A stretch of 35,609 nt of DNA from Raineya orbicola. Its GTDB lineage: Bacteria > Bacteroidota > Bacteroidia > Cytophagales > Thermonemataceae. The notes beneath the pieces are model-generated. The model saw only the letters and a program-made list of their open reading frames with translations, was not told the DNA's origin and did no database searches. Location of the stretch: NCBI RefSeq assembly GCF_002843425.1, contig NZ_NKXO01000035.1:1-35609 (forward strand). The letters run 5' to 3'. Positions 8,345 to 16,793 of the stretch are shown in pieces (the stretch's first letter is position 1; each line of letters begins with the position of its first letter). A program made the translations under genes and the position numbers.

Positions 8345-8791
8345 ATGAAACTACACGAATTAAAACCTGCCGAAGGTTCAGTAAAAAGTAGAAAAAGAAT
8401 AGGACGTGGTCCTGGTTCGGGTAGAGGTGGTACTTCTACACGCGGACACAAAGGGGCAAGGTCTCGCTCTGGCTATAAAGCCAAAAGAGGCTTTGAGGGC
8501 GGTCAGATGCCATTGCAAAGACGTATCCCCAAATTTGGCTTCAAAAATCCTTTCAAAGTTAGCTACAAACCTATCAATTTAGATACCCTTGCCGAACTTG
8601 CTGAGCAATTTGGCGTTCAGAGCATTGATGTTGCTTTCTTGCAACAACACGGCTTTGCGGGTAAAAAAGATTTGATAAAAGTTTTGGGCAGAGGAGAGTT
8701 GAAAGCTAAGTTAGATATTACTGCACACGCATTCTCTCAAACAGCCAAGGAAGCTATTGAAAAAATGGGCGGTGTAGCCACTACTATTTAA
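8345..8791 (+). CDS. rplO: 50S ribosomal protein uL15
   Basis: 148 residues. The glycine/arginine-rich N-terminus (KRIGRGPGSGRGGTSTRGHKG) and the GGQMPLQRRIPKFGF motif identify L15, a late-assembly 23S rRNA-binding protein. It ends 6 bp before secY, the standard order. Confidence 0.98.
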   Translation: MKLHELKPAEGSVKSRKRIGRGPGSGRGGTSTRGHKGARSRSGYKAKRGFEGGQMPLQRRIPKFGFKNPFKVSYKPINLDTLAELAEQFGVQSIDVAFLQQHGFAGKKDLIKVLGRGELKAKLDITAHAFSQTAKEAIEKMGGVATTI

Positions 8792-8797
8792 GCAGAT

Positions 8798-10141
8798 ATG
8801 AAAAAGTTTATCCAAACCATAAAAAACATTTTCGCCATTGAAGAGCTAAGAAAGCGTATTATCAATACGCTCATCTTGCTTATTGTGTTTCGGGTAGGGG
8901 CTCACATTGTTTTGCCCGGTATAGACCCCGACAAACTCGTTAAGCAAGCTGGCAATACGGCAAGAGGCTTTTTGGATATTTTCCTTGGGGGGGCTTTCCA
9001 AAATGTAGCCATTTTTGCATTAGGAATAATGCCCTACATATCAGCCTCTATTGCGGTACAATTGCTTTCTGTAGCTCTGCCAAGTTTTCAGAAAATGCAG
9101 AAAGAGGGCGAAAATGGTAGAAAAAAATTAAATCAACTGACCAAGTATTTGACGATAGTTTTTACTTTGGTGCAGTCTTATGCTTATTTACAAAATCCCG
9201 ATATTTTTGCCGCTTTGAACCCTAGTATTAGTCCTGCATTCTTTACGGCTTATGCAATGGTAATTCTCACGGCGGGTACTATGTTCTGTATGTGGCTGGG
9301 TGATAGAATTACAGATAAAGGGATAGGAAATGGGGTTTCAATGCTCATTATGATTGGGATTGTTTCACGCTTTCCGCAAGCAATTTATTTGGAATTTACA
9401 GCACGTTTCGGTAGTAAAGCCGCACCGGGTAGTCCGTTCTTGCTTGTAATGGAATTTGTACTACTATTTTTCATTGTGCTTTTGGTGGTAATGGTAACGC
9501 AGGCAGTACGCCGAATTACTATCCAATATGCTAAACAAGTTGTAGGCAATAAAGTATATGGTGGGCAAAGGCAGTATCTACCGCTCAAACTCAATACAGC
9601 AGGGGTAATGCCTATTATTTTTGCTCAATCTTTGATGTTTTTACCTTCACTGCTTGCAGGTTTATTTTCGGATAAAAGTCAGTTTGCCCAAGCTATTGTA
9701 ACGGTTTTTTCAAATCAGTTTAGTTGGCAGTACAACTTGATTTTTGCGGTAATGATTTTGTTATTCACCTATTTCTATACAGCTATTACTATCAATCCTA
9801 AACAGATAGCTGATGATATGAAACGAAATGGTGGATTTATTCCAGGTATAAAGCCCGGTGAGCCAACGGCAGAATACATTGATAGCGTATTATCAAAAAT
9901 AACCTTACCCGGCTCGTTATTTTTGGCATTTATCGCTATTGTGCCTTCGGTAGTAAGGGTAACAATGGGTACAGACTCTAATTTTGCAATGTTTTTTGGA
10001 GGTACATCTCTTTTGATTATGGTAGGAGTGGTATTAGACACCTTACAGCAAATAGAGAGTTACTTGCTAATGAAGCATTATGAGGGTCTGATGCAATCGG
10101 GTAAAATTAGTGATACTTCTACTTTGGCGGCAGTACAATAA
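8798..10141 (+). CDS. secY: Protein translocase subunit SecY
   Basis: 447 residues, close to E. coli SecY (443), with ten hydrophobic segments. SecY is the central channel of the Sec translocon in the inner membrane. Recognisable elements are the N-terminal LRKRIINTLILLIVFRVGAH, the plug/TM2 region GIMPYISASIAVQLL, the QYAKQVVGNKVYGGQ cytoplasmic loop that contacts the ribosome and SecA, and the LPLKLNTAGVMPIIFA segment. Its TAA overlaps the ATG of map by one base (TAATG), so translational coupling is likely. Confidence 0.98.
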   Translation: MKKFIQTIKNIFAIEELRKRIINTLILLIVFRVGAHIVLPGIDPDKLVKQAGNTARGFLDIFLGGAFQNVAIFALGIMPYISASIAVQLLSVALPSFQKMQKEGENGRKKLNQLTKYLTIVFTLVQSYAYLQNPDIFAALNPSISPAFFTAYAMVILTAGTMFCMWLGDRITDKGIGNGVSMLIMIGIVSRFPQAIYLEFTARFGSKAAPGSPFLLVMEFVLLFFIVLLVVMVTQAVRRITIQYAKQVVGNKVYGGQRQYLPLKLNTAGVMPIIFAQSLMFLPSLLAGLFSDKSQFAQAIVTVFSNQFSWQYNLIFAVMILLFTYFYTAITINPKQIADDMKRNGGFIPGIKPGEPTAEYIDSVLSKITLPGSLFLAFIAIVPSVVRVTMGTDSNFAMFFGGTSLLIMVGVVLDTLQQIESYLLMKHYEGLMQSGKISDTSTLAAVQ

Positions 10142-10959
10142 TGAAAGACGTAATCTTAAAAACCAACGCGGAGATAGAAATTATCAGGGCGAATGCACAA
10201 ATTTTGGGTAAAACCCACGCCGAAGTAGCCAAATGGATTGAGCCCGGTGTGAAAACAGCAAAGCTCAATCAGATAGCGGAAGAGTTTATCAGAGATCACC
10301 AAGCGAAGCCTTCGTTCAAGGGCTATAGTTTGAAAGAATCTCCTCCCTATCCTGCGGCTTTGTGTATTTCGGTAAATGAGCAAGTAGTACACGGCATACC
10401 TGGTGATTATGAGCTAAAAGAGGGGGACATTGTTTCAATAGATTGTGGGGTATTCAAAGATGGTTTTCATAGCGATAGTGCTTATACGTATGCAGTGGGA
10501 GAAGTAAAACCCGAAGTGCAGAAACTATTAGATGTTACAAAAGCCGCTTTATACAAAGGCATTGAACAAGTGCGTTTTGGAGCAAGAGTAGGAGACATCA
10601 GCTATGCCATACAGAAATATGTAGAAAGTTTCGGTTTTTCTGTTATTAGAGAACTTGCAGGGCACGGCGTAGGAAAACATTTACACGAAAAGCCCGATGT
10701 TCCTAATCACGGCAAACGTGGAAAAGGAGTAATGCTTAGAAATGGAGCAGTAATTGCCATTGAACCAATGGTAAGTATGGGTAAAAAAGAGGTGGTACAA
10801 GAGGAAGATGCTTGGACAATTCGTACCGTTGATAGAACCCCTGCCGCTCATTTTGAGCACACCGTGGCAGTGGTGAGTGGAAAAGCAACTATCCTAACTA
10901 CTTTTGAATATATTGAAGAAGTTTTAGCAAAAAAATATGGCAAAGCAGGCGTCCATTGA
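10141..10959 (+). CDS. map: Methionine aminopeptidase, type I
   Basis: Removes the initiator Met from nascent proteins. 272 residues, slightly longer than E. coli MetAP (264). The metal ligands are all visible: the two Asp in [14 protein letters not shown], the His in [12 protein letters not shown], the Glu in IEPMVSMGK and the Glu in EHTVAV. There is no N-terminal zinc-finger extension, so it is type Ia. It starts one base inside secY's stop, and its last 23 bases overlap the start of infA. Confidence 0.97.
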   Translation: MKDVILKTNAEIEIIRANAQILGKTHAEVAKWIEPGVKTAKLNQIAEEFIRDHQAKPSFKGYSLKESPPYPAALCISVNEQVVHGIPGDYELKEGDIVSIDCGVFKDGFHSDSAYTYAVGEVKPEVQKLLDVTKAALYKGIEQVRFGARVGDISYAIQKYVESFGFSVIRELAGHGVGKHLHEKPDVPNHGKRGKGVMLRNGAVIAIEPMVSMGKKEVVQEEDAWTIRTVDRTPAAHFEHTVAVVSGKATILTTFEYIEEVLAKKYGKAGVH

Positions 10960-11155
10960 ACAAGACGGAATTATCACGGAAGCTCTTTCCAACGCAATGT
11001 TTAGAGTAGAGCTTCAAAACGGACACGAAATCATTGCTCACATTTCGGGTAAAATGCGTATGAACTATATCAAAATTTTGCCCGGTGATAAGGTAAAGGT
11101 GGAAATGTCCCCGTATGATTTAACCAAAGGCAGAATTGTTTATCGTTACAAATAA
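10937..11155 (+). CDS. infA: Translation initiation factor IF-1
   Basis: 72 residues, the canonical length, forming one S1/OB-fold domain. The hallmarks are [34 protein letters not shown] and [23 protein letters not shown]. It binds the 30S A site during initiation. The start codon lies inside map, a 23-bp overlap in a different frame that probably couples its translation to map. Confidence 0.97.
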   Translation: MAKQASIEQDGIITEALSNAMFRVELQNGHEIIAHISGKMRMNYIKILPGDKVKVEMSPYDLTKGRIVYRYK

Positions 11156-11166
11156 AATTTACGGAT

Positions 11167-11283
11167 ATGAAAGTACGTGCTTCAGTAAAAAAACGCAGTG
11201 CAGACTGCAAGGTAATCCGTAGAAAAGGAAAAATCTATGTGATTAACAAAAAAAATCCTAAATACAAACAAAGACAAGGTTAG
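11167..11283 (+). CDS. rpmJ: 50S ribosomal protein bL36, zinc-free form
   Basis: 38 residues, ATG at 11167 to TAG at 11281-11283. [20 protein letters not shown] and the C-terminus NPKYKQRQG identify L36. Of the Cys-x2-Cys...Cys...His zinc ligands found in classical L36, only Cys14 is kept; the others are Ser/Asn/Tyr-type residues, so this is a C-minus form that should not bind zinc. It starts 11 bp after infA and ends 2 bp before rpsM. Confidence 0.95.
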   Translation: MKVRASVKKRSADCKVIRRKGKIYVINKKNPKYKQRQG

Positions 11284-11285
11284 TT

Positions 11286-11660
11286 ATGAGAATCGCTGGT
11301 GTAGATATTCCCAACAACAAGCGTGGAGAAGTTGCTCTCACGTACATTTATGGAATTGGTCGTAGCTCAGCCCAAAAAATTCTTTCCAAAGCAGGTATCT
11401 CTTGGGATAAAAAAGTGGCTGAATGGTCTGATGATGAAGCGGTAAAAGTTCGTAATATTATCAATGACGAATACACTACCGAAGGACAACTTCGCTCACA
11501 AGTGCAATTGAGCATCAAGCGTCTGATGGATATTGGTTGCTATCGTGGTATTCGCCACCGCAAAGGTTTGCCCGTGAGAGGTCAGAGTACTAAAAACAAC
11601 TCTCGTACGCGTAAAGGTAAGCGTAAGACCGTGGCTAACAAGAAAAAAGCTACGAAATAG
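11286..11660 (+). CDS. rpsM: 30S ribosomal protein uS13
   Basis: 124 residues. [26 protein letters not shown] at the N-terminus and the C-terminal [25 protein letters not shown] tail define S13, which contacts the P-site tRNA and bridges to the 50S subunit. It opens the alpha-operon part of the cluster (rpsM-rpsK-rpsD-rpoA-rplQ) without an obvious new promoter. Confidence 0.98.
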   Translation: MRIAGVDIPNNKRGEVALTYIYGIGRSSAQKILSKAGISWDKKVAEWSDDEAVKVRNIINDEYTTEGQLRSQVQLSIKRLMDIGCYRGIRHRKGLPVRGQSTKNNSRTRKGKRKTVANKKKATK

Positions 11661-11686
11661 TAGGTAAAGTTTTAATTTCTGAAATT

Positions 11687-12085
11687 ATGGCAGCGAAAGA
11701 TAACAAAAAAGAAAAAGTAAAAAAGCGTTTGGTACAAGTAGACCCCGTAGGGCAAGTACATATCAAAGCGTCTTTTAACAATATCATCATCACCATTACT
11801 AATAACGGCGGACAAGTAATTGCTTGGTCTTCGGCGGGTAAAATGGGTTTTAGAGGTTCAAAAAAGAATACACCTTATGCCGCCCAAGTTACTGCTTCCG
11901 ATTGTGCTAAAAAAGCCTTTGATTTAGGACTTCGTAAAGTTGATGTATTTGTAAAAGGACCCGGTTCAGGCAGAGAGTCTGCTATCAGAACCGTGCAGGC
12001 TACGGGCATAGAGGTAATGACTATCCAAGATGTTACCCCTTTACCTCACAATGGCTGTCGTCCTCCTAAAAGAAGACGCGTTTAA
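11687..12085 (+). CDS. rpsK: 30S ribosomal protein uS11
   Basis: 132 residues. The S11 core [25 protein letters not shown] and the C-terminal signature [14 protein letters not shown]...[18 protein letters not shown] are intact. It is a 30S platform protein that contacts 16S rRNA near the E site. The spacer to rpsD is comparatively long (108 bp) and has only a weak bulged stem around 12116-12135. Confidence 0.98.
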   Translation: MAAKDNKKEKVKKRLVQVDPVGQVHIKASFNNIIITITNNGGQVIAWSSAGKMGFRGSKKNTPYAAQVTASDCAKKAFDLGLRKVDVFVKGPGSGRESAIRTVQATGIEVMTIQDVTPLPHNGCRPPKRRRV

Positions 12086-12193
12086 TGAAAATTTTTGAGA
12101 GTTATGGATTGCAGGAAACCAATCAACTTGGGTTTGTGCGGTAGGCTTGCAAGACTAATTCTATAAGTTTCACTTTTAACCCTTTACAAAAAA

Positions 12194-12796
12194 ATGGCAA
12201 GATATACTGGTCCGAAAGCAAAAATAGGACGTAAGTTTGGTGAAGCTATCTTAGGAGCTAACAAATATGTGCAAAAGAAAAATTATGCTCCGGGTATGCA
12301 CGGCAGAGGCAAGAAAAGAAAGCAATCTGAATATGCTGTTCAGCTTGCCGCAAAACAGAAAGCAAAATACATTTATGGTGTATTAGAAAGACAATTTGCA
12401 AAAATTTTCCACAAAGCAAGTATCAAAGAAGGTATCACAGGGGAAAACTTGCTCAAACTTTTGGAAGCACGTTTGGACAATACGGTATATCGTTTGGGTA
12501 TTGCTCCTTCACGCCGAGCCGCTCGTCAGTTGGTTTCTCACAAACATATCACCGTAAATGGTGAAATTGTGAATATACCTTCTTATCAGTTGCGTCCTGG
12601 TGATATTGTAGGAGTACGTGAAAAGTCTAAGTCTTTGGAAGTGATTGTAGATAGCTTGGCAAGACGCTCCAACCGATTCAACTGGTTGGAATGGGATAAT
12701 AAACTAATGCAAGGCAAATTTGTTTCTTATCCTGAAAGAGAGCAAATTCCTGAAAATATCCAAGAGCAACTCATTGTAGAATTGTACTCTAAATAA
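12194..12796 (+). CDS. rpsD: 30S ribosomal protein uS4, zinc-free form
   Basis: 200 residues. [16 protein letters not shown] at the N-terminus and the S4 RNA-binding domain ([31 protein letters not shown]) are clear. The N-terminal region has no Cys, so it lacks the zinc knuckle of the C-plus type. S4 starts 30S assembly, and in several bacteria it represses its own operon by binding the mRNA. The structured spacer after it, before rpoA, is where such control could act here. Confidence 0.98.
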   Translation: MARYTGPKAKIGRKFGEAILGANKYVQKKNYAPGMHGRGKKRKQSEYAVQLAAKQKAKYIYGVLERQFAKIFHKASIKEGITGENLLKLLEARLDNTVYRLGIAPSRRAARQLVSHKHITVNGEIVNIPSYQLRPGDIVGVREKSKSLEVIVDSLARRSNRFNWLEWDNKLMQGKFVSYPEREQIPENIQEQLIVELYSK

Positions 12797-12800
12797 TTCT

Positions 12801-12857
12801 GATTTTGAAGGTTTGGTAGCTCAAGCCTTCAAAATTCAAACCAAAACTTTCAAAATC
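12801..12857 (+). promoter_or_regulatory. Competing hairpins in the rpsD-rpoA spacer (attenuator-like)
   Basis: GATTTTGAAGGTTTGGT (12801-12817) can pair with ACCAAAACTTTCAAAATC (12840-12857), about 17 bp with one mismatch and one bulge. The same left arm (ATTTTGAAGG, 12802-12811) can instead pair perfectly with CCTTCAAAAT (12826-12835). The two folds exclude each other. The second arm ends 8 nt before the rpoA ATG, so the fold could affect rpoA translation. No T-tract follows. Confidence 0.55.
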
Positions 12858-12865
12858 GTAAAGAT

Positions 12866-13855
12866 ATGTCCATTTTAGCGTTTCAGATGCCCAGCAAAGT
12901 AGTGATGGAAAAAGCCGATGATTTTCACGGCTTGTTTGAGTTCAAACCTCTGGAAAGAGGCTACGGAGTAACCATTGGAAATGCTTTGCGTAGAGTATTA
13001 CGCTCTTCCTTGGAGGGCTATGCCATTACAGCTTTCAGGATTCAAGGAGTTTTGCACGAATTTTCTACCATTCCCGGCGTAGTGCAAGATGTTACGGAAA
13101 TTGTACTCAATCTTAAAAAAGTGCGTTTCAAAAAGATTGCCGATGTTACTGAAAACAAGATAAGCATACAAATCAAAAATAAAGACGTGCTTACTGCGGG
13201 GGATATTGCCAAATTCTGCACTTCATATCAGATTACCAATCCAGATTTAGTGATTTGCGAAATGGATAAATCTGTGGTGTTGGATATGGAGTTAATTGTG
13301 GAAAAGGGGCGTGGCTATGTACCTGCCGAAGAGCATAAACTCCCTGACCAAACGCTAAATTTTATAGCCATTGATTCTATCTTTACGCCTATCAAAAACG
13401 TAAGATATGCCGTAGAAAATACAAGGGTAGAGCAAAAAATTGATTACGAAAAGTTAATTATTGAAATAGAAACTGATGGCACTATTCACCCCGAAGAGGC
13501 TCTGAAAAATGCCGCTCATATTCTCATACAGCACTTTATGCTATTCTCTGACCAAACTATGACTTTTGATGTGGTGCAGAAAGAAGAAACAGTTACCGTT
13601 GATGAGGAAGTATTGCGTATGAGAAAACTGCTCAAAACCCCTCTGGCTGACCTTGACCTTTCGGTACGTGCTTACAACTGCCTCAAATCGGCAGACATTA
13701 AAACACTTGGCGACCTTGTGCAGTTAGAGATTGCTGATATGATGAAATTTAGAAATTTTGGTAGAAAGTCCCTTACCGAATTAGAACAACTTGTAGCTGA
13801 AAAAGGCTTACATTTTGGTATGGATGTTGCCAAATATAAACTTGATGAAGAATAA
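12866..13855 (+). CDS. rpoA: RNA polymerase alpha subunit
   Basis: 329 residues, the same length as the E. coli subunit. The alpha-NTD dimerisation signature [25 protein letters not shown] is near residue 31. The alpha-CTD occupies about 250-315, with the DNA- and activator-binding helix-hairpin-helix ([22 protein letters not shown] and [14 protein letters not shown]). It assembles the polymerase core in the cytoplasm. The start at 12866 gives the expected N-terminus and lies just after the competing hairpins. Confidence 0.98.
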   Translation: MSILAFQMPSKVVMEKADDFHGLFEFKPLERGYGVTIGNALRRVLRSSLEGYAITAFRIQGVLHEFSTIPGVVQDVTEIVLNLKKVRFKKIADVTENKISIQIKNKDVLTAGDIAKFCTSYQITNPDLVICEMDKSVVLDMELIVEKGRGYVPAEEHKLPDQTLNFIAIDSIFTPIKNVRYAVENTRVEQKIDYEKLIIEIETDGTIHPEEALKNAAHILIQHFMLFSDQTMTFDVVQKEETVTVDEEVLRMRKLLKTPLADLDLSVRAYNCLKSADIKTLGDLVQLEIADMMKFRNFGRKSLTELEQLVAEKGLHFGMDVAKYKLDEE

Positions 13856-13899
13856 TGGTTGGATTTGAAGCCCTTGCTTCTTAAAACATTTTAATTTTT

Positions 13900-14427
13900 A
13901 TGAGACACGGAGATAAAGTAAAAAACCTGAATAGAACCGCCTCGCATCGCGAAGCAATGCTTGCTAATATGGCAAGCTCGCTGATTTTGGAAAAACGTAT
14001 TACTACTACCCTTGCAAAAGCAAAAGCTCTGCGAGTGTATGTAGAGCCACTCATTACCCGAGCCAAAGAAAGCAACAATACTACTACGCTTCAAGCGATG
14101 CACAACCGTAGAACTGTATTTGCTTATTTGCAGAACAAAGAGGCTATCAAAGAACTTTTTTCAGAAGTTTCTGCAAAAGTAGGCAATCGTAATGGTGGTT
14201 ACACGCGTATTATTAAGTTGGGTACTCGCTTGGGCGATGGAGCTGAAACTGCTATTATTGAATTAGTTGACTTTAACGAAACCTTCCAAAAAGAAGCTAA
14301 AACTGATAAAAAATCACGTCGTAGCAGAAGAGGTGGTAAGAAAACTAAAACAGAAGCAACTGAAACGCTCTCCCAAAATACAGAAAACACTGCTACTAAC
14401 GAGGAAAATAACACAACCCAAGCCTAA
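13900..14427 (+). CDS. rplQ: 50S ribosomal protein bL17 with long charged tail
   Basis: 175 residues against about 120-127 in Proteobacteria. The L17 core [24 protein letters not shown]...[18 protein letters not shown] occupies the first 120 or so. The remainder is a low-complexity tail, first basic ([12 protein letters not shown]), then Thr/Glu/Asn-rich ([16 protein letters not shown]), and is presumably disordered. Extended L17 tails are common in Bacteroidota. It is the last gene of the cluster and is followed by a strong terminator. Confidence 0.97.
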   Translation: MRHGDKVKNLNRTASHREAMLANMASSLILEKRITTTLAKAKALRVYVEPLITRAKESNNTTTLQAMHNRRTVFAYLQNKEAIKELFSEVSAKVGNRNGGYTRIIKLGTRLGDGAETAIIELVDFNETFQKEAKTDKKSRRSRRGGKKTKTEATETLSQNTENTATNEENNTTQA

Positions 14428-14457
14428 CTATTGAGGTGCTAATGTTAATACTTCATA

Positions 14458-14496
14458 CCCTACAAGTCTGCAAAAACTTGTAGGGATTTTTCTTTT
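14458..14496 (+). terminator. Intrinsic terminator of the ribosomal cluster
   Basis: CCCTACAAGT (14458-14467) pairs perfectly with ACTTGTAGGG (14476-14485) around the 8-nt loop ctgcaaaa. The T-rich run ATTTTTTCTTTT follows. It starts 30 bp after the rplQ stop codon. Confidence 0.9.
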
Positions 14497-14549
14497 AGAA
14501 AACCATTATTGCCTTTCTGTAAAAAATTTTACTTATCCCCAATAGGTAA

Positions 14550-15044
14550 ATTTTTGGCTGTGGTTTAGAATGTATGATAGTCATAATTCCATTGTTGAAA
14601 CATAATTTTGATAGCCGCTTCGTGATACTTGTCTTTTTTAGAGAAGCAAGTCGTTTTTCGTACAAAACGCCTATTTCTGACTCCTAAGGCATTATTCACC
14701 CCCTCAATATGACAGGTCAGATGTTTGCCAACTTGATGGTTTTGCCCTGCTAATACATCAGCAAAAGCCGCCCAATTATTGGCACAATACTGCTCTATTT
14801 CAATATCTTTAAGCATTTGCAATAGTTTTTTAATCGTTTTAGCACTGCGATTGCCTATCACACTGCTTACCACAAGATTTACACAAAAAATTTTGTGTCT
14901 CGTCTTTTTTACGACCATTTTTCACTACATTTGTACCTTGACAATGAGGGCAGTTTAATTTGTGAATACTTTGCATATATTACAAAAATACGCCCTCTTT
15001 GTCTTTTACTAAAATATCATACAATCTTTACCAAAACCTAAAAT
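14550..15044 (-). mobile_element. Degenerate, internally deleted IS1-family element
   Basis: Imperfect 30-bp terminal inverted repeats lie at 14550-14579 and 15015-15044 (24 of 30 positions match when one is reverse-complemented; shared core TTGTATGATA/AATGTATGATA). They enclose a decayed IS1-type transposase on the minus strand. The enclosed length, about 495 bp, is well below the roughly 770 bp of IS1, which agrees with the missing middle of the transposase. No convincing 8-9 bp target duplication is visible; the flanks share only AATA. Confidence 0.75.
14565..14976 (-). pseudogene. IS1-family transposase remnant (insA/insB-like)
   Basis: From ATG at 14976 one frame gives the InsA-like zinc finger (C9-P-H-C12 and C32-x2-C35), then stops at 14839. 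A second frame shifted by one base (open from 14918 to 14565) gives the C-terminal half of the DDE transposase: VIGNRSAKTIKKLL, CANNWAAF, IEGVNNALGVRNR and RKTTCFSKKDKYHE. The segment between the zinc finger and VIGNRS, which holds the first catalytic Asp, is missing. The second catalytic Asp (CTDNW in relatives) is Asn here. The element should not be able to transpose itself. Confidence 0.8.
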
Positions 15045-15048
15045 AATA

Positions 15049-15091
15049 CAAGGGACGCCACTATTAACTTGGGCGTCCCTTGTGTTTTTTT
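15049..15091. terminator. Intrinsic terminator beside the IS remnant
   Basis: CAAGGGACGCC (15049-15059) pairs with GGCGTCCCTTG (15072-15082), an 11-bp perfect GC-rich stem with a 12-nt loop. TGTTTTTTT follows on the + strand. On the minus strand the stem is followed by TATTATTTTAGG, so it may also stop transcripts from the minus-strand gene ending at 15123. Only 4 bp separate it from the right inverted repeat of the IS remnant. Confidence 0.8.
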
Positions 15092-15122
15092 ATTGGAGTT
15101 AAGTGAAATTTTTGAAAAGTAA

Positions 15123-16544
15123 CTATTTGGTAGTTAGTTCGTAGCAACCCCAGTGGTAAGTAGTGTTACCTGTTTTCTCATCTATTACAAAAGGGTTTTC
15201 GGGGTCTCCTTCAATGAAACTTATTTTTTTAACGGCATCTGTCAGTCCTTCAAAATACAACATAAAAGTATGCATTTCGCCATAAGCCGAAGATTGGCTA
15301 TAAGGGGCAAGAGCAATATTGAATACTTTGGTTACTGGATAAATTTTTTTAGTAGTTAAGTCATAAGCGTTGAACGCAGTTTTACCACCCGGAGCATCGG
15401 TGCGAATAGCAGAGCCTCTCACAAAAGTCGTATTTACGGTTTGGAAATAAACAATAGCTCCTTTATCGGTGTATTGGATTTTGTCTAAATAAAGCAATCC
15501 ACTACCTTTGCTATCACATTCCATAGTGTATTTGGCTTCTCTTACAATTTTCTGCTTGCTCAAAAATGTAGCAAAATCAAAGGCTTCATCTTTGGCTTTT
15601 CCATTGCTATATTCGATGGTACGAGTGGGTTTCCATTCTTTTTTATCATTTTCGCGGAAATTATCTTGTGTTTTGCCTTCTCTTACGCCATTTTTTACTT
15701 CAATCAGAGTAATTTCTGATTTACCGCTCAAACTCATTTCCTTTACAACCCCTGTGAAAGGCTGTCCATCTTTCAGGAATTTTTCAGAAGCGATAATATC
15801 GTTGTTGTAAGTAATAACAGCTACAACGCCATCGGCGTAGTAGTTTTTCCATTCGCCTACGCGATTATTTTTGCTAAAAGTGCCTTCTTGTACAAGGGTT
15901 TCTTTGTCTTCCCAAATGTGATATTTTTTGTAAGCCCCATCATAAAAATTAGAAAAAGAGCTATTGAGGGGATTTATTTGTTGATACCCTTCTATTTCTA
16001 AACGCCTGCCGATTTTTTTACCTGTAGGTTTTTTATTATCGTCTAAATGGTCGGCGATGTAATAAAAAAACATTTTTACTTTACGGGGAAACTTGCTGGC
16101 ATCTGAAAGAAAAACATATTTGTGGTCTAATACTTTGGTTTCAGGGTGGTAGAATTCTACCTCTTTCAAATCGCCCTTATCAAAGGTTTCTATGGTTTCA
16201 AGGATGCCTCCTAAAATGTAATTTTCTATTTTACCATTTTTTAATCCTGTAAAATAGTTCCCCTTTTCTACCATTTCTTTACCTTCCATTCCCATTGTGT
16301 ATATTTCCAGAGAGCCGTGCAAAAGTTCGCCTTGGAAAGAGCCTTTGCTATTACCAACTTTACCCCCTTTTACCCAATAGTAGGTTTTAGAAGGCTCGGG
16401 AGTAATTTTACAACTTACACATACTTCGGCGATACCTTCTTGGTCGCCGTCTTTAATTTTTACTTTTTTGGTTTGGTATTGTCCCAATACAAAACCCTTA
16501 GCTACAAAAAATAGCACTGCAAGCAGGTAAAACTTTTTATTCAT
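15123..16544 (-). CDS. Exported MORN-like repeat protein
   Basis: 473 residues with a signal peptide (MNKKFYLLAVLFFVAKGFVLGQ), so it is periplasmic or surface-located. The centre carries degenerate MORN_2-type repeats, seen as GELLHGSLEIY, NYFTGLKNGKIENY, GTFSKNNRVGEWKNYYADG and KDGQPFTGVV. This is the repeat style of the YwqK-like proteins common in Bacteroidota, whose function is mostly unknown. A Cys pair (C-V-S-C) near residues 42-45 precedes the repeats. The last 130 or so residues lack repeats and look like a beta-rich domain. It is monocistronic, with 249 bp of AT-rich DNA upstream. Confidence 0.7.
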   Translation of the reverse strand: MNKKFYLLAVLFFVAKGFVLGQYQTKKVKIKDGDQEGIAEVCVSCKITPEPSKTYYWVKGGKVGNSKGSFQGELLHGSLEIYTMGMEGKEMVEKGNYFTGLKNGKIENYILGGILETIETFDKGDLKEVEFYHPETKVLDHKYVFLSDASKFPRKVKMFFYYIADHLDDNKKPTGKKIGRRLEIEGYQQINPLNSSFSNFYDGAYKKYHIWEDKETLVQEGTFSKNNRVGEWKNYYADGVVAVITYNNDIIASEKFLKDGQPFTGVVKEMSLSGKSEITLIEVKNGVREGKTQDNFRENDKKEWKPTRTIEYSNGKAKDEAFDFATFLSKQKIVREAKYTMECDSKGSGLLYLDKIQYTDKGAIVYFQTVNTTFVRGSAIRTDAPGGKTAFNAYDLTTKKIYPVTKVFNIALAPYSQSSAYGEMHTFMLYFEGLTDAVKKISFIEGDPENPFVIDEKTGNTTYHWGCYELTTK

Positions 16545-16793
16545 AATGATTTGTGTGTTTTAATAAGAATTAACCAAGTATTAACACAATTTGTGCCGAA
16601 GTTACAAAAAATTAACGAATTTTTTACAGAAAAAACGTTTTTTTTTCGTAATTATTGCTTAGGATATATTTTTGTTGGAAAAGGCAAAGATAAGTTTGGT
16701 TAAATTTATTTAAATGTAAGCCTATAACATCTTGTATCAATTGTTTGTTTCTTGCTTTCAATGCAGGCTTAATAGAAACAACTACAAAGATTT

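Noticed and set aside
12086-12193. S4-binding leader before rpsD
   Set aside because: Only a bulged stem of about seven pairs (AAACC-AA with TTGGGTTT) is visible; nothing resembles the known S4 leader structures closely enough.
14541-15053. Target-site duplication around the IS remnant
   Set aside because: The flanks share only AATA directly outside the repeats, which is expected by chance in AT-rich DNA.
16545-16793. Terminator or regulatory palindrome between the MORN-like gene and rsmF
   Set aside because: AAAAAACGTTTTTT (16630-16643) and AAGCCT/AGGCTT (41-nt loop) are too weak or low in complexity to call. The 249-bp gap otherwise shows nothing recognisable.
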